Assembly: GCA_947000775.1 (NCBI GenBank)
Contig: CAMQGK010000008.1
Coordinates: 8,148,501 to 8,212,500 of the forward strand
Source: Pterois miles
Lineage: Eukaryota; Chordata; Actinopteri; Perciformes; Scorpaenidae
Direction of reading: 5' to 3'
Length of the DNA: 64,000 nt
This document shows, one piece after another, positions 46,680-58,103 of the stretch. The notes under the pieces were generated by a model, which worked only from the letters and a program-made list of their open reading frames with translations, was not told the DNA's origin and searched no databases. The first letter of the stretch is position 1. Every line of letters starts with the position of its first letter. A program made the translations under genes and the position numbers.

Positions 46680-48680
46680 TAAAACCTTCCTTGAAATTGT
46701 ATTATTCAATAAAGTACTCCATCTATGACAGTCACCCAGTGACATAAATCCTGTTTCCAATGTCCAAATGTAAATGCACCCCCCAAAAAAATCAACAATA
46801 ATGTCAACCCATAGCAATCCAATCAAGGGTCAAACAACTAAATGTTGTTAGTATAGATGGCTGTATGGAAAGAACACATGATCTATTGTCCAGTCATAGT
46901 AATATGGTGTCTTGACTTTTACTACTTGATAACAAATAATACTCAAGCTTGGCAAACAAGTTAAGCTTGATTTCCTTTATTGAACCAGGCTTGATGTTCT
47001 ACAGACTGTAGAGCAGTAAATGTCCCCAGTGTTTTTTTCTCAGTACGGGTGGTTCTTTTGTTTGACTACTGCACTGGACAGATGCTTAATTGCTTGAAAT
47101 ATTATTGGCATTGCTCTGCACAGCACAGTGACATAAATAAAGCATGCTAATGGTGCCCTCTGGAGTACAGGAATCTCTACTGCTGCTGCTCCTGCTGAGA
47201 TTAGTTTCCACATTGAGACAGATTGTGGAGATGACCCATTTGCACTTCTCATAGCAATCAGAGGACCTGACAGGTGCTTTTAGCACATTTTGGAGGCCTA
47301 CAAGCATGCGTGCAAACACACAGGGGTTATAATAAGAAGCTTCCTGAGGGGATAAAAAAAAAAAAAAAAAATCAGCGATAACGAACTTATAGTAGGTGAC
47401 CCACATCTGAATCTTTAGAATCATTTATCAAAACCGTCACTAAAATGCTCTCTGTTGTATTGTCATATGTAAAGTAGCACATCACACTACACTCACATGT
47501 TGGCATGCATACGAATTATCAGCTATACTGCAATAAATCAAAATCTGCTCATTATTATCATCATAATGATGTTCAAGTTGGGATCATTAGAAGTACAGTT
47601 CATGCCCTGTGGAGCCAGAGTGGAGTTACCCTCTATCACAGTGCTGGTTTTCAGATCAATGAGTAGTGCTGTGGTTTCCCCCAAAGGACTTGTGGATGCA
47701 GCTGTAATTGGAGCGCTTGTGTTGCTGCAAGTTACCGTTCCCTGGCCACAATACACCAAAACATTACTCTACATGTCCATAGGATTGCCAGTGAACTTGA
47801 AGTTGAAGTTTTGCAGCGAGCTATTTCAAGATCAAATTGTGACAAGGCTTTTCTAACCCGGTGTCTCGTTATTGGGACACGGCCCCTCACATTTATGTCT
47901 TATTTTTACCGGCAGCTTCAGATATATTCCCAAGTGTGTTAAATAGGTAGGTGTAAACACTGCGAAGCAATGATGCTTTCCATTCAGAGGACTTCACACA
48001 CATGATGCCCTCTGTCCCTTGTGGCAATTACTGTGAACATTTGTGAAAATTTGTTGGAGGCTCAGGTGGCAAAGTGATTTAAATTAAAGATGACAGCAGC
48101 AAATGTGGCTTCAGTGGAAAGGCAAGACAAAAACAGTTAAGCACAGACAAGTTAGGCTAACTTTGTGCCTGAAGTATTGTAAATGACAGTGGCAAAATTG
48201 TCACTATTGCATAGTCTGTTGGAGGCCATTTGAATGTCCTGTTCAACAACCATTAAGGCATTAAATTTAAATTGAATCTGCTGTTTGTTCTCAGAGAGAA
48301 AGTCTTAAAGACGCTTGTTAAATGACGCTGTGGTGCATTTTACCCAGAACGGTGGGTGCGTATGTGCCCTACACCTGTCAGATGGAGTTGTGTTATATAA
48401 AGCAAAATTCGCAGCAGTAGCAGGTGACCTCATTTAGAATAGCAATGAGTCCAACAGCCAAAAACACTTTCCAAAGTCTACTTCCTAAAACTGCTGACAA
48501 TAAACACAGTGACCTGTTAACAGTGAAAAATACTGTCGTTCTACAGCAAAGACCATTTATAATTGGGAAATAGATTAAGTGGCACAAACCACAGCGTATT
48601 ACTGCTGTGTTGAGTTATTGTGTGGATTTCTATTCAATCTCTTGAAGGCATAGATGTTTCCAGGTATGAGTTATCAGGAG
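46680..48680. other. Non-coding DNA between candidate exons
   Basis: Contains A18 at 47354-47371. A 119-codon plus frame (47497-47856) and a 73-codon minus frame overlap each other at 47538-47759. The minus one is Thr/Ser-rich. Neither shows a recognised domain. Confidence 0.45.
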
Positions 48681-48682
48681 TA

Positions 48683-49042
48683 TACACTCTTTATAAATAA
48701 GGGATCTTCCTGAAGGACTGGGGTCTCTCGGTAGAACCCCCTGTGTGGGTTCTTGTTAGCACCTTTAGAAGGTGGAAAGGATCTGGATAGAACTCCCAGA
48801 GAGGGTTCTGGGTGAAACCATTACACCATAATAGGGTTCTCTGTAGAACCTCTCATAGGGGTGCTGGGTGGAATCTTTTACAGATGGTTATAGGTATAAC
48901 CCTTTATGTTGGATTTAAGATAGAACCCTCTGACAGGGTTCGAGGTGGAACGTTCTACCAGGAACCAAAACTGGTTTTCCTATGGGGCAATACCAAAGAA
49001 CCCTATATGGTTCTTATTAGCAGCTTTATTTCTAAGAGTGTA
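48683..49042. mobile_element. TA-flanked MITE built of GAACC/GGTTC hairpin modules
   Basis: The ends are TA|CACTCTTTATAAATAA and TTATTTCTAAGAGTG|TA, an imperfect terminal inverted repeat flanked by TA on both sides, as expected for Tc1/mariner-type insertion. The 360-bp interior is made of diverged modules pairing AGAACCC with GGGTTCT, for example at 48731-48754 and 48930-48943. No coding capacity. Confidence 0.7.
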
Positions 49043-49044
49043 GC

Positions 49045-49150
49045 CTAGAGATTATCATGCTCAAGGATACTTCAGTACGTATATCCATCCATGGGGTTAA
49101 GAGAGAAGCCTTCCATTGTGGTACGACCTAACTGACTATTGGTCCATCCC
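49045..49150 (-). repeat. Possible SINE-body fragment
   Basis: ATGCTCAAGGATACTTCAGT then CCTAACTGACTATTGGTCC resembles the body of fish tRNA SINEs in reverse orientation, compare TGCTCAAGGACACTTCAG at 28409. No tRNA promoter boxes remain. Confidence 0.35.
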
Positions 49151-49234
49151 ACCAACTGGAAAGGTCAGGGTACCTGACATGATTGTGTCTCCATACTTCT
49201 TAAATTTGATATATTGTGTTATGGCTGGCAAAAA

Positions 49235-49265
49235 GTGTGTGTGTGTGTGCGTGTGTGCGTGTGTG

Positions 49266-49344
<79 letters not shown>
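49235..49344. repeat. (GT)n microsatellite, about 110 bp
   Basis: The left 40 bp are interrupted by GC, GG and TT variants. The right 65 bp are a pure TG run. It is opposed by the CA tract at 49561-49638. Confidence 0.95.
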
Positions 49345-49345
<1 letters not shown>

Positions 49346-49559
49346 ATCTAAGCATGTGTTGTGGGCCGGCCCCGGCTGCGATGATTTATTATACCGCTTG
49401 AAGGGACTTGTACTTTCATGAGGTCACATGAGTAACATGGCAGTCAGGCATAGCACACTGTTCTCTTTGGCCCTGCTGGCGATAGGGAGGCATGCCAAAA
49501 CAGCTAAAACCGATTCCAGTTTGCACATATTCAGGATAAAGTACAGTATATATTCACTG

Positions 49560-49560
<1 letters not shown>

Positions 49561-49638
<78 letters not shown>
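49561..49638. repeat. (CA)39 microsatellite
   Basis: Uninterrupted 39 units, preceded by TATTCACTGT. It is complementary to the GT tract 216 bp to the left. Confidence 0.97.
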
Positions 49639-49641
<3 letters not shown>

Positions 49642-49689
49642 TCAAATACTGTAATCCAGGCTTAATACTGCTTTATCACCTGCGCAGGA

Positions 49690-50100
49690 GGCAAACGTTA
49701 TGCAAATTCACATAAGCTATTCCAAAGGCACGTCAGATTTAAGGCCTGTCTTTAATATGTCTTTTGAGAGGTTAATTTTATGCAAATACGGCCTCATGAG
49801 TTGAAAAACGCTAAGGATATTTTTCTAATAACACTAAGGGGATGCCACTGAGATGCAAAGTGGAGCATTTTAGATTGGCCTTGGATGATTATTTTGAGCT
49901 AGGATTTCGCCTCAGGCTAGCACGGCAATATTTCAGTTTTTTTATTGCAAACATGAGTCTGCATAAGTTGGTAGTTATGGTCATTTACATGTTCAGAATT
50001 ACAGTGAATTGATATGGCTAAAATGCCATGCCTATCAGAGTCAGATTTATCAAATGACAGTTAAGAAATGAAGTTAATGACATTTTAGAGCTTTGGTCTA
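49690..50100. promoter_or_regulatory. Candidate regulatory stretch with two octamers
   Basis: Two perfect ATGCAAAT octamers (49700-49707 and 49780-49787) lie exactly 80 bp apart in otherwise unique sequence, between the CA tract and the hAT relic. POU-family factors bind this motif. Whether the stretch is conserved or active is not visible here. Confidence 0.25.
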
Positions 50101-50114
50101 ATATTTATTTAAGG

Positions 50115-51063
50115 CAGGGGTGTCAAACGCAATTTCATCCCGGGCCACATCAGCATTAGGGTTGCCCTCAAAGGGCCGGTTGTAATTGTAAGACTATATG
50201 AATATATCTACTCTTGATCATATTACAAAATTGCCTCTGCATTTGATTATTAGTTTCAGTTATCATTTATTTAATATCTAGCTCTGGAAGCAGAAGTCTA
50301 GGAAAAATTATTGCAAGCAGAAATATTGCACAATTTATTTAAAAAATGAGTTCAGTGTAAATAAATAAATATACTGTATACTGTATGCATGCACATAGAC
50401 ACAAAAATACTGTATGTGGGCACACACATACATACTGTATGTGCTGTTATATCAAAAACCCCATGAATTTATGAGATTAAAAAAAACCTCATCATAACTC
50501 ATCCATCAAAGATGAATATTATCAAAAAATGTATTACATTAACGTTGTTTAACTTTGCAGCACTATAGGGCAACACATCAGTGTGCTCTGATCTAATGTG
50601 CAGTATGTGGTGTATAAATTATTTGTGCTCCAGCAGATGATCTGCTGAGATCATGTGTGGCAGATAGACAGTGGTGTGACATACTCGCCTCGTAGCAAAG
50701 AAGACGTACCGGCTTGTCTCCATTAAGCACAAACATGTATTCGCTTTCCCATCTCTCATTAAGTTTCCTTCCCTCTGCATCAACTTTTCTTTTCTTGGAC
50801 AGTTTGGTACTATTCATGTTTTTTTTTATTATCCCATCACTTGGGGAGAGCGACGCTGCTGGAAACCGGTGATATTGAGAAGCTTCAGTGTGCATGTCAC
50901 AAAATGGAGAAGCATTGCGGGACATGTAGTGTAAGGACACCGCACCACTGTAAAGCGGCATAGAATTGTATGATATAATATTTTCTGTGCAAGCCCTCGT
51001 GGGCCACATAAAACGATGTGGCGGGCCAAATTTGGCCCGCGAACCTTGAGTCTGACACATGCT
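50115..51063 (-). mobile_element. hAT (Charlie-like) relic with partial BED transposase
   Basis: The left end, CAGGGGTGTCAAACGCAATT then GGGCCACATCAGC, and the right end, GGGCCAAATTTGGCCCGCG then CTTGAGTCTGACACATGCT, are the familiar termini of a vertebrate hAT family. They share CAGGGGTGTCAAAC-type inverted ends with a few mismatches at the right. At 950 bp it is far below an autonomous element. No clean 8-bp target duplication is left. The minus strand keeps the N-terminal transposase start. Confidence 0.75.
50593..51060 (-). pseudogene. Truncated hAT transposase, BED-finger N-terminus
   Basis: The 155-codon minus frame contains, from Met82 (plus-strand 50817 downwards), MNSTKLSKKRKVDAEGRKLN, then ERWESEYMFVLNGDKPVRLL and CYEA. 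The Lys/Arg-rich start, the aromatic W..Y.F core and the following K-P-V-x-L-x-C-x-x are how Charlie/ZBED-type hAT proteins enter their BED zinc finger. The second Cys and the His pair are not in register and the frame ends soon after, so it is a broken remnant. Codons 1-81 are the element's own non-coding end read through. Confidence 0.65.
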
Positions 51064-51532
51064 CTATGGTGTATTTTTGTCAGATTGTTTGCAATATCAA
51101 AAGAGTGGGTAGAAAAGCATGCAAGCTGGTCTCTAGAGAGATACAATGCACCACCACCATGAAAAGAAGAAAAAATGACAAAATGAACATATCAAATCTG
51201 ACATATTTGTTTGTGAAGTCTCCCATAAGTATAATTTTGCCTGCTCCCTGCAACAGTAAATAAAGAAGTGTATTGTTGAAAGTAGGTCATGAAAAACATA
51301 GTAATATTAGAAATGCATCTATCCACTGATTTCTTTTGCTTTCAAATGACGGACTGTAAGCCTCTCAGGAGAGCAGTCTTAATGCCATTACTGACAGAAT
51401 AGTAGACAGTCTTTGCAATATTTCAGTCTGTTCTCAATGTATGTATTTTTGAAACCAAGCTTTGTGTCATATTTTCTGTTCCAGTTGTTTGAGATGAAAA
51501 CCTCATCCCGCTGACTCTTTCTCATCTCCTAG

Positions 51533-51562
51533 GTGGGGGCAAAGGGGGCATTCTTTACAGTG
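51533..51562 (+). other. Candidate 30-nt exon with alternative donors (unproven)
   Basis: Acceptor GACTCTTTCTCATCTCCTAG is strong and donor CAGTG|GTGAGTCA is fair. All three frames are open (GGKGGILYS, VGAKGAFFTV, WGQRGHSLQ). A second donor, TTTCTTG|GTGAGTTG, at 51642 would make a 109-nt exon containing an ATG at 51613 that opens MNPTEEPHFL, in a weak start context. It could be a microexon, a 5'-UTR/start exon or a decoy. No peptide recognised. Confidence 0.2.
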
Positions 51563-52303
51563 GTGAGTCAGCGAGGTAAAACCGCAGCATCGGGCAGCAT
51601 GTTGGCACCTGCATGAACCCGACAGAGGAGCCTCATTTCTTGGTGAGTTGGGGAATTCTTTTCAAACTCGGCACACCACAAAGTCCACAGGGATGCTGTT
51701 TCCCTCAGACAAGGTTTTCCACATTGAACGTAACATGTGTGGCAGCTAATTTAGTTATGACTTAATCTCATTAATTCCTGAGAAAAAAAAGAGCTTAATT
51801 GCAAAATAAGCGGAAGCATTTTTCTCTTCACTTTAAGCTTCTAATGTGAGAAAAGCGGCTTTCAGAATAAACTGGAACAGCGCTGAAAAAAACAGACGGT
51901 GTAGCAAAGGCTTTTTTAAAACCAAACCAAAGGCTTTGCTTTTGAATGTAGCTTTTGATTTTGTGAATGGTGTAAAAAGATATAATTTGTGAATGACATA
52001 AGGATGTATTTTCTGGAAGATTTCAAAAAGATTCTTTTAAAATCAACTCCTTTTGGAAGTTTGAATATGAATGAAAGTTCAAGAGTTCAAAGCACTTTTG
52101 TCTATGTGGGTGTGAAGACTGAGCTTTCTGAAACTAAGAGTTGTCTTGTGCATAAAAATAAAACTCCTGCTGTATTTCAAGAGTTACAGGATTCTGCAGG
52201 ACAAACAAGACCAAATACAATTTAATATATGTCACTATTTGAATCTGATGACAAGAAGTTTGTCATTTAATTTGAAAACTGTCTTTAATAAATACATAGA
52301 AAT

Positions 52304-52992
52304 TAGGGCTGTCAAAGTTAATGTGTTAATAAGGCAACGCAAATTCACCAGTGATTTCTTTACGCATTAACACAATTGATCTTTCAACGGTTATAGCAGG
52401 CTCTAGAGTGAAGATACTGCTATCATATTAAACTAGAAAACATGAGAAATCTACTGGCACCAACCATTTCATACTAGCTTGTTGTGAAGGAGGCTGAATA
52501 ACGCTCTAAATTTACGCTAAATTTTGGCGATGACAAACTGGCACGGTCATTTTCAGAGGGGCCCCTTGACCTCTGACCTCACGATAAAAATGGGTTCTCT
52601 GGGTACCCACCAGTCTCCCGTTTACAGACAAGCCCAATTTATGATAATCACATGCAGTTTGAGGCAACTCATAGTCAAGTCAGCACACTGACACACTGAC
52701 AGCTGTTGTTGCCTGTTGAGTGAGTTTGCCATGTTATGATTTGAGCATATTTTTATGCTAAATAAACCTGTGAGGGTTTCTGGACAATATTTGTCATTGT
52801 TTTGTTTTGTTAATTGATTTTAAATAATAAATATACACATACATTTGTATAAAGCAAGCATATTTGCCCACTCCCATGTTAATAAGAGTATTAAATACCC
52901 TTAATAAATCTCCCTACATTTTGAACAAATAAAAGATGATTGACCATGGATAATCGTGTGATCAATCACAATTAAATATTTCAACTGACTGA
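52304..52992 (+). mobile_element. TAGGGCTGTCAA MITE, copy C
   Basis: The left end TAGGGCTGTCAAAGTTAATG is intact. The body carries GGGGCCCCTTGACCTCTGAC, GGGTACCCACCAGTCTCCC and GACAGCTGTTGTTGCCTG. The right end stops at TTTCAACTGACTGATA, lacking the terminal CAGCCCTA. It is colinear with copy D. Confidence 0.85.
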
Positions 52993-52999
52993 TATAAAT

Positions 53000-55900
53000 A
53001 TAACTACATTTTGCCGATTTTTGTAAAATCACATATTGAATCCTTCAACTTTCATTTCTGGTAATAACGAAGGATGCAAACTCAGTTGGTTGGCATTCAC
53101 AGACAAAAAATATTTAATATTTATGAGAAGAACTTTATCACACATTAAAAACTCAAACTAATCAAGAGTTTAGTACTTTATGAGTACACAAAGCATTGTA
53201 GCATTTTACATTTGCGTTCCACTGAATGGCGTGTACCTTTAAGAGAGCACCGCCATTAGAGAAAATGTGTTCAATCAAAAAAACATTTATTTTTCTACAT
53301 CTGTCCATTAACACTCCTCCGCTTTGGAAAATATCTTTAAACTACATTTTGAAGCATTCGCATTTCATGTGAAGCCTCTCCGAGGAAGGAGAGAAAATAC
53401 ACAACACAAAAGGAAAGAACAAGAAGGAAACAACACAAAAGAGAGAAAAACTGGAAATGGAAACAACGATGAAGAACGGGCTAATCAAGAACAACCAGAC
53501 AAACAACAGACTGAGTTCGAACTGAGTTCAGACTGGGTTAAATGGGGAATATCAGGACAAGGTAATACAGGGACAGACACAATGTGTCCACTGTTGAGTA
53601 AATATTCACTAGAAAGTAGTCCCCATATTAGCGTTGTCAGCATTATGAAAAGCATTTCTGTGATTGTTTTTTACTGATGAACACACTAGTTGAAAATGTA
53701 GACAGGGGATTAGATTTAGGCATTAAAAACATTACATAATATAGAAAGTTTAATAATAGGCATTGGCTCTGGAGCCACATACATCACTCTAAGCAGACAG
53801 TCTGTGATCATGGGAGAAATTCAGAGGATTGTTTCCCAGATTTAACTAAGGTCTGAAATACTGAAATCGGTTCTCAGAAGAGAAATCCCTGCCCTGGGCC
53901 TGTGCGATGATGTAGCTGAGAAAACACATTCAGCGGGGTATAAATATTGCACAGTGAGTACATGGAGGGCTTTTTGGCCGATGAATTATTACAAAGTCCA
54001 GTGGCTTTATGCCAGCCTCAGAATATATCTCGCTCAGCTTCGCCCCTGCAATAAGCTGTGGCTGGGGAATTGTGGTTATGGGCACGCCACAAATAACTAC
54101 CAACGATACTAGGAATCCATCACGCTCATCCCACATGTGTGCTTACACTTAAGCACTCTCAACATCAGCCGGTTAGAAAAAAAAAAAACACACTGCATAG
54201 GAGTATGAATTGTCTGTGAGGCCTGAGTCAGGGCAAGAAAGCCCTCCAAAGATTTACACTACACGGTATATTAGAAATTGTGTTTTCCACATTTCCTCCA
54301 CGAAAACATGTAGCACAGAGTGTTTTGTGTGTGTGGAAGTGCTGTCGGGACTGAAAGGGAAAATGTTTACCCAAATATTCACCTCTAGGATGCTTTGATA
54401 GATGGTTTATCCCCCAACAGAGGAAACCGTCCCAGCTCCTCGTGCTCACTCTCAGAAGAAGCAAACCTGATGAATGATGACGAGTCTATTCGCACAAAGT
54501 CAGTAAAACAAGGTTGTGGAATTAGTCCATGTTCTGCTTATTCTCTGCTAAATCACTTTTCATTTGCACAAGATAATCACGCAACCCAGCGGAGCGCGAC
54601 GTTAATGTTTAATACATCTGATTGTACCAACTACCAACACAATGAGAATAAAAGAAGATCAAAAATAAGCATCTAAATGGGAAAGGCCTTTTGCTCTGCG
54701 AGCTGCATTGTCGAACCAAAGAAACGTCGGGCAGGTTGGGTCTTTTGGTGATTAGCAAAAAAAAAAAAAAAAAAAAAAAAGCATAATCCCCAGACTGCTG
54801 ACATATTTCTTTTGAAAACGGCCTGTCTGGAAAAGACAGATATGCTCTGGAAAATGGATCAAATCTGTTTCATGTCAGATAGCAGCTAGCAGTTTCCCAG
54901 GGTGAATCTTTACTAAGCCACAAACAGACAGGATTAGAGATTGAAGTACTGGACATAGTAGATCAGGAAAATACAAAAAAAGGACAAATGATTAGCAACA
55001 ACTTATGATAACCTCCAAATTACTTCCTTAAATACAGTACAAACTTCTACACCATGCGCCCTGTGAAGGTTCAGATCCCTAATTTGCCATAATAAACATG
55101 TTAATTCTCTAACAGTACATTGCTATTGTGATTATTAAGAAACAAGCAAAGGCAAGTTATTGTATTTCCACTGCAAAGGAGGAGTGATTTTTGTAGCTGT
55201 GCCGCCGTGTGGACTTAATGAAATGCACGGATTTATTTCAAGGCGCTATGGATGAGATATTTAAGTGCGGTGCATATGCCGTTAACGGCACGCTGGCTGC
55301 TCATTAGTCGTGGGACAGGTAATGGTTCTGGTGTCTTTTGAAGTGAAATACGACAAGATCTCATTCTCAAGCACACAAATGCCAGCACCTGTGCATACAA
55401 AATAGCATTGCTTATAGACATGACTAATTGCATCATTCCTCATGGTATTGCAAACATTCTGTATATGGTAAATGTCCACACGAAAAAGCAAGTGTTATGA
55501 TCCATTCAATTAAAACCTCTGCATGCTTAATCTGATTACAATCTCCAAAAGCAGTGAAAGAGAAAAGTTATTATACATCTCCTTTAGCGTCAGACTTTTA
55601 TTCTAATTGTCGATGAATATCCTGGCTTCATATTAGATTTCTATGTTTGGCTATTTTTCATTCAAATGGTGGTTTTGAAAACCTTTCTCCTGTGTGATGC
55701 AACCACAAGATGGTGCTGTGCATCACCATTCGCCCTCGGAGTGACTCCAACTGAGGCTCTTTACCTCCCATCACTGAAGTGACTGGCTTCCATTTGCTTT
55801 GATTTTCCTCATAGATTTATAAGCAAACATTAAATATCACTGGCTTCTGGTTTATTTTTTACACCAAGTGAACTTTCTTAGGATTCTTCAGGTTGCAGTA

Positions 55901-57600
55901 ATTTAGCTTACTTGACATCATCTAAGAATATACATCTATCTCTTTTGTTGCTTAATATGTATTTAAATAATACTCTGGATTTTAAATATTTTTCTAATGT
56001 TCAGACATATTTTTTTAAATATCTCTGCTAAAAGGATACTTTATCAGTAAAGGTCTCCATCAGTGAGACCATGACCTGTCTTCTAAAGAACATACTGAGG
56101 AAAGGGAAATGCAAAACAAATTAAATTTGCTGAAATAATTGTTTTATTTTTAGATATGGGCATAAAGCCAGCACAATAAATCACCATCACTGTGGGGAAA
56201 TGCATGTTTGCATATACTGTATGCAATACATAATGCATACTGTCATGATAGTATAAAACAGTATGTATTGAAATTATAGTAAAATCCAGTAGATGGCAGT
56301 CTGTCAATACAGAATCACTCCCACAGCTCTTTCAGTAGGTGTGCCTCGAGTCATCAGGAGAGCAATGCCTACCCTGCATGCGCAGTATGATGGTTGAGCG
56401 CAAAGTGAGAGCGCAAAGGAACTTTTTTATTGCTGCTGTAATGAAGCACACAAGCTATTTGGATGCAGTATGATAAAAACATAAAAAAAAGTTTCGCGTA
56501 TGTGCATTAATCCCTGGGTGAGAAAGTCACCTCACACACACACCTCTGCAGTGTTTTCCCCTCCTTCATTTTCTCCCCTTATATCTCTTGCACTCCATCT
56601 CTCAAACTTGCACAAAGCCGAATGGCGTCACCACCCACCACTCGTGTGTGCACACACACATTATCACACACACACACCTCCTCGCCATCTGTCTGTGCAG
56701 CGGCCCATGTCTCTGGCACTGGGAGCAGTTGGGTGCAAGAGAGTGAAAGAGAAAGTGTCTCTTGGCTCTGTAGTCCTGAATCCCACTTCCTCTCTTTATT
56801 CTCCTGCTGTGCTGTTGTCTATCAAACGCTCTCACGACATCACACTGCCCGCCGACGGGCCCTCCCTGCTATCCTCTACTTGATGCCATTTGGAGAAACA
56901 TCTAATTCTGCCTTGCTGGAACCTCATGAGCAAATGTGTTTTCACTTCACAGTTATGAAAGCTCATTTCAGCTTAGCTCATTAACTACAAGGTACACATT
57001 TCCTCGCAAATGTTAAAGCCCACAACTCAACAAGAGGAAAAATAACCATGCTTGATTAGCTTATGTATCAGGCATTTCAAATTAATACCGCAGATGGCAG
57101 AGTTACAATTTGTTGAGAGGCAGTAAATATAAAGCAACTGGGAGGGACAGAGCCTATTCATGAGCCCTGTGACAGAGTGATCGCAAGATGAATCTGGATG
57201 TTGTTTTAGTGCCTCTCCTGAAGTACTCAGAAAGCTGCATGTGTTTCTGTGCTTCCTGATTATACTTACCAGTATTACTTTATTGTATGTGCAAAATAAA
57301 ATACATACAGTATGAACCCAGGCAATCACAGTATCTGCACACAACATAATGAGAAAAAAATCCACAGGCACATAGGTGATTCTCTGTCATCAAGATTTCC
57401 AGTGAATTTTCATAACTGTGCAGCTTTACAAAGAGCTCTGTAGGCAGCTTAAGTAATTTGAACAAAAATGCATTCCCCCCTCTCTCAGTCTCTTCCATTT
57501 AGACAGCCAGCGAAAGTGCCTTCATAACAGTGCTATATTCAACCGGAGTGATAAGAAATGGCAGCTATCAGCAGGCGCTTTGGAAGCCGCATATAACAGT
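53000..57600. other. Long unique non-coding stretch
   Basis: Contains A24 (54757-54780), A10 (54179-54188) and scattered short CA runs (56530-56690). A 117-codon frame (53324-53677) is Lys/Asn/Glu-rich, as expected from A-rich sequence. Frames of 114-127 codons at 56500-57371 are unrecognised. No repeat family or gene identified. Confidence 0.45.
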
Positions 57601-57904
57601 TATTGTGTGTGTATATATAAAAATTGATTTATGCGGCCTATCACTTAGCAGCCGCAATATGTGGATGAATATGGGCTAATATAATACTATGGAATGAGTG
57701 AGAGAGGGTTAAGGGAAGGACCAGGTGCTGCCTCAAGGTGAAGACAGTATGATCAAAGTCTGAAGACGTGTAATAACATATACCATTACTCCATGAGAGA
57801 CACTATATTTCAATATCTAATCCAAAGTGAGACTGCCCAGATACTGCATGTGCAGATGAACGTATATCGTTTCATACAATTTAATCATATTCCATCAATA
57901 TTGC

Positions 57905-57907
<3 letters not shown>

Positions 57908-57978
<71 letters not shown>
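57908..57978. repeat. (AT)n microsatellite, 71 bp
   Basis: Pure AT alternation, self-complementary and so able to extrude a cruciform. A second AT tract follows 83 bp later. Confidence 0.95.
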
Positions 57979-57982
<4 letters not shown>

Positions 57983-58060
57983 TATATAATAATATAATTT
58001 CTATAATTTTCAGCAACATACTGTATAGTACATAGATGCAAGATATATGCTTCCTATTTG

Positions 58061-58061
<1 letters not shown>

Positions 58062-58101
<40 letters not shown>
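58062..58101. repeat. (AT)n microsatellite, 40 bp
   Basis: Pure AT alternation, flanked by TTTGT on the left and CAAAAATATG on the right. Together with the tract at 57908 it makes a 190-bp AT-dominated region. Confidence 0.95.

Positions 58102-58103
<2 letters not shown>

Noticed and set aside
47497..47856. 119-codon plus frame with an overlapping Thr/Ser-rich minus frame
   Set aside because: No domain recognised; the two strands are open together, which is a sign of low stop density rather than a gene.
49116..49715. Frames of 61-101 codons with Cys-Val or His-Thr runs
   Set aside because: Translation of the opposed GT and CA tracts; no other coding signature.
53324..53677. 117-codon Lys/Asn/Glu-rich frame
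   Set aside because: Amino-acid content follows A-rich DNA; no conserved motif or splice signals.
57240..57290. Minus-strand donor CTG|GTAAGT
   Set aside because: Good donor, but no acceptor with a pyrimidine tract within a reasonable exon length upstream on that strand.
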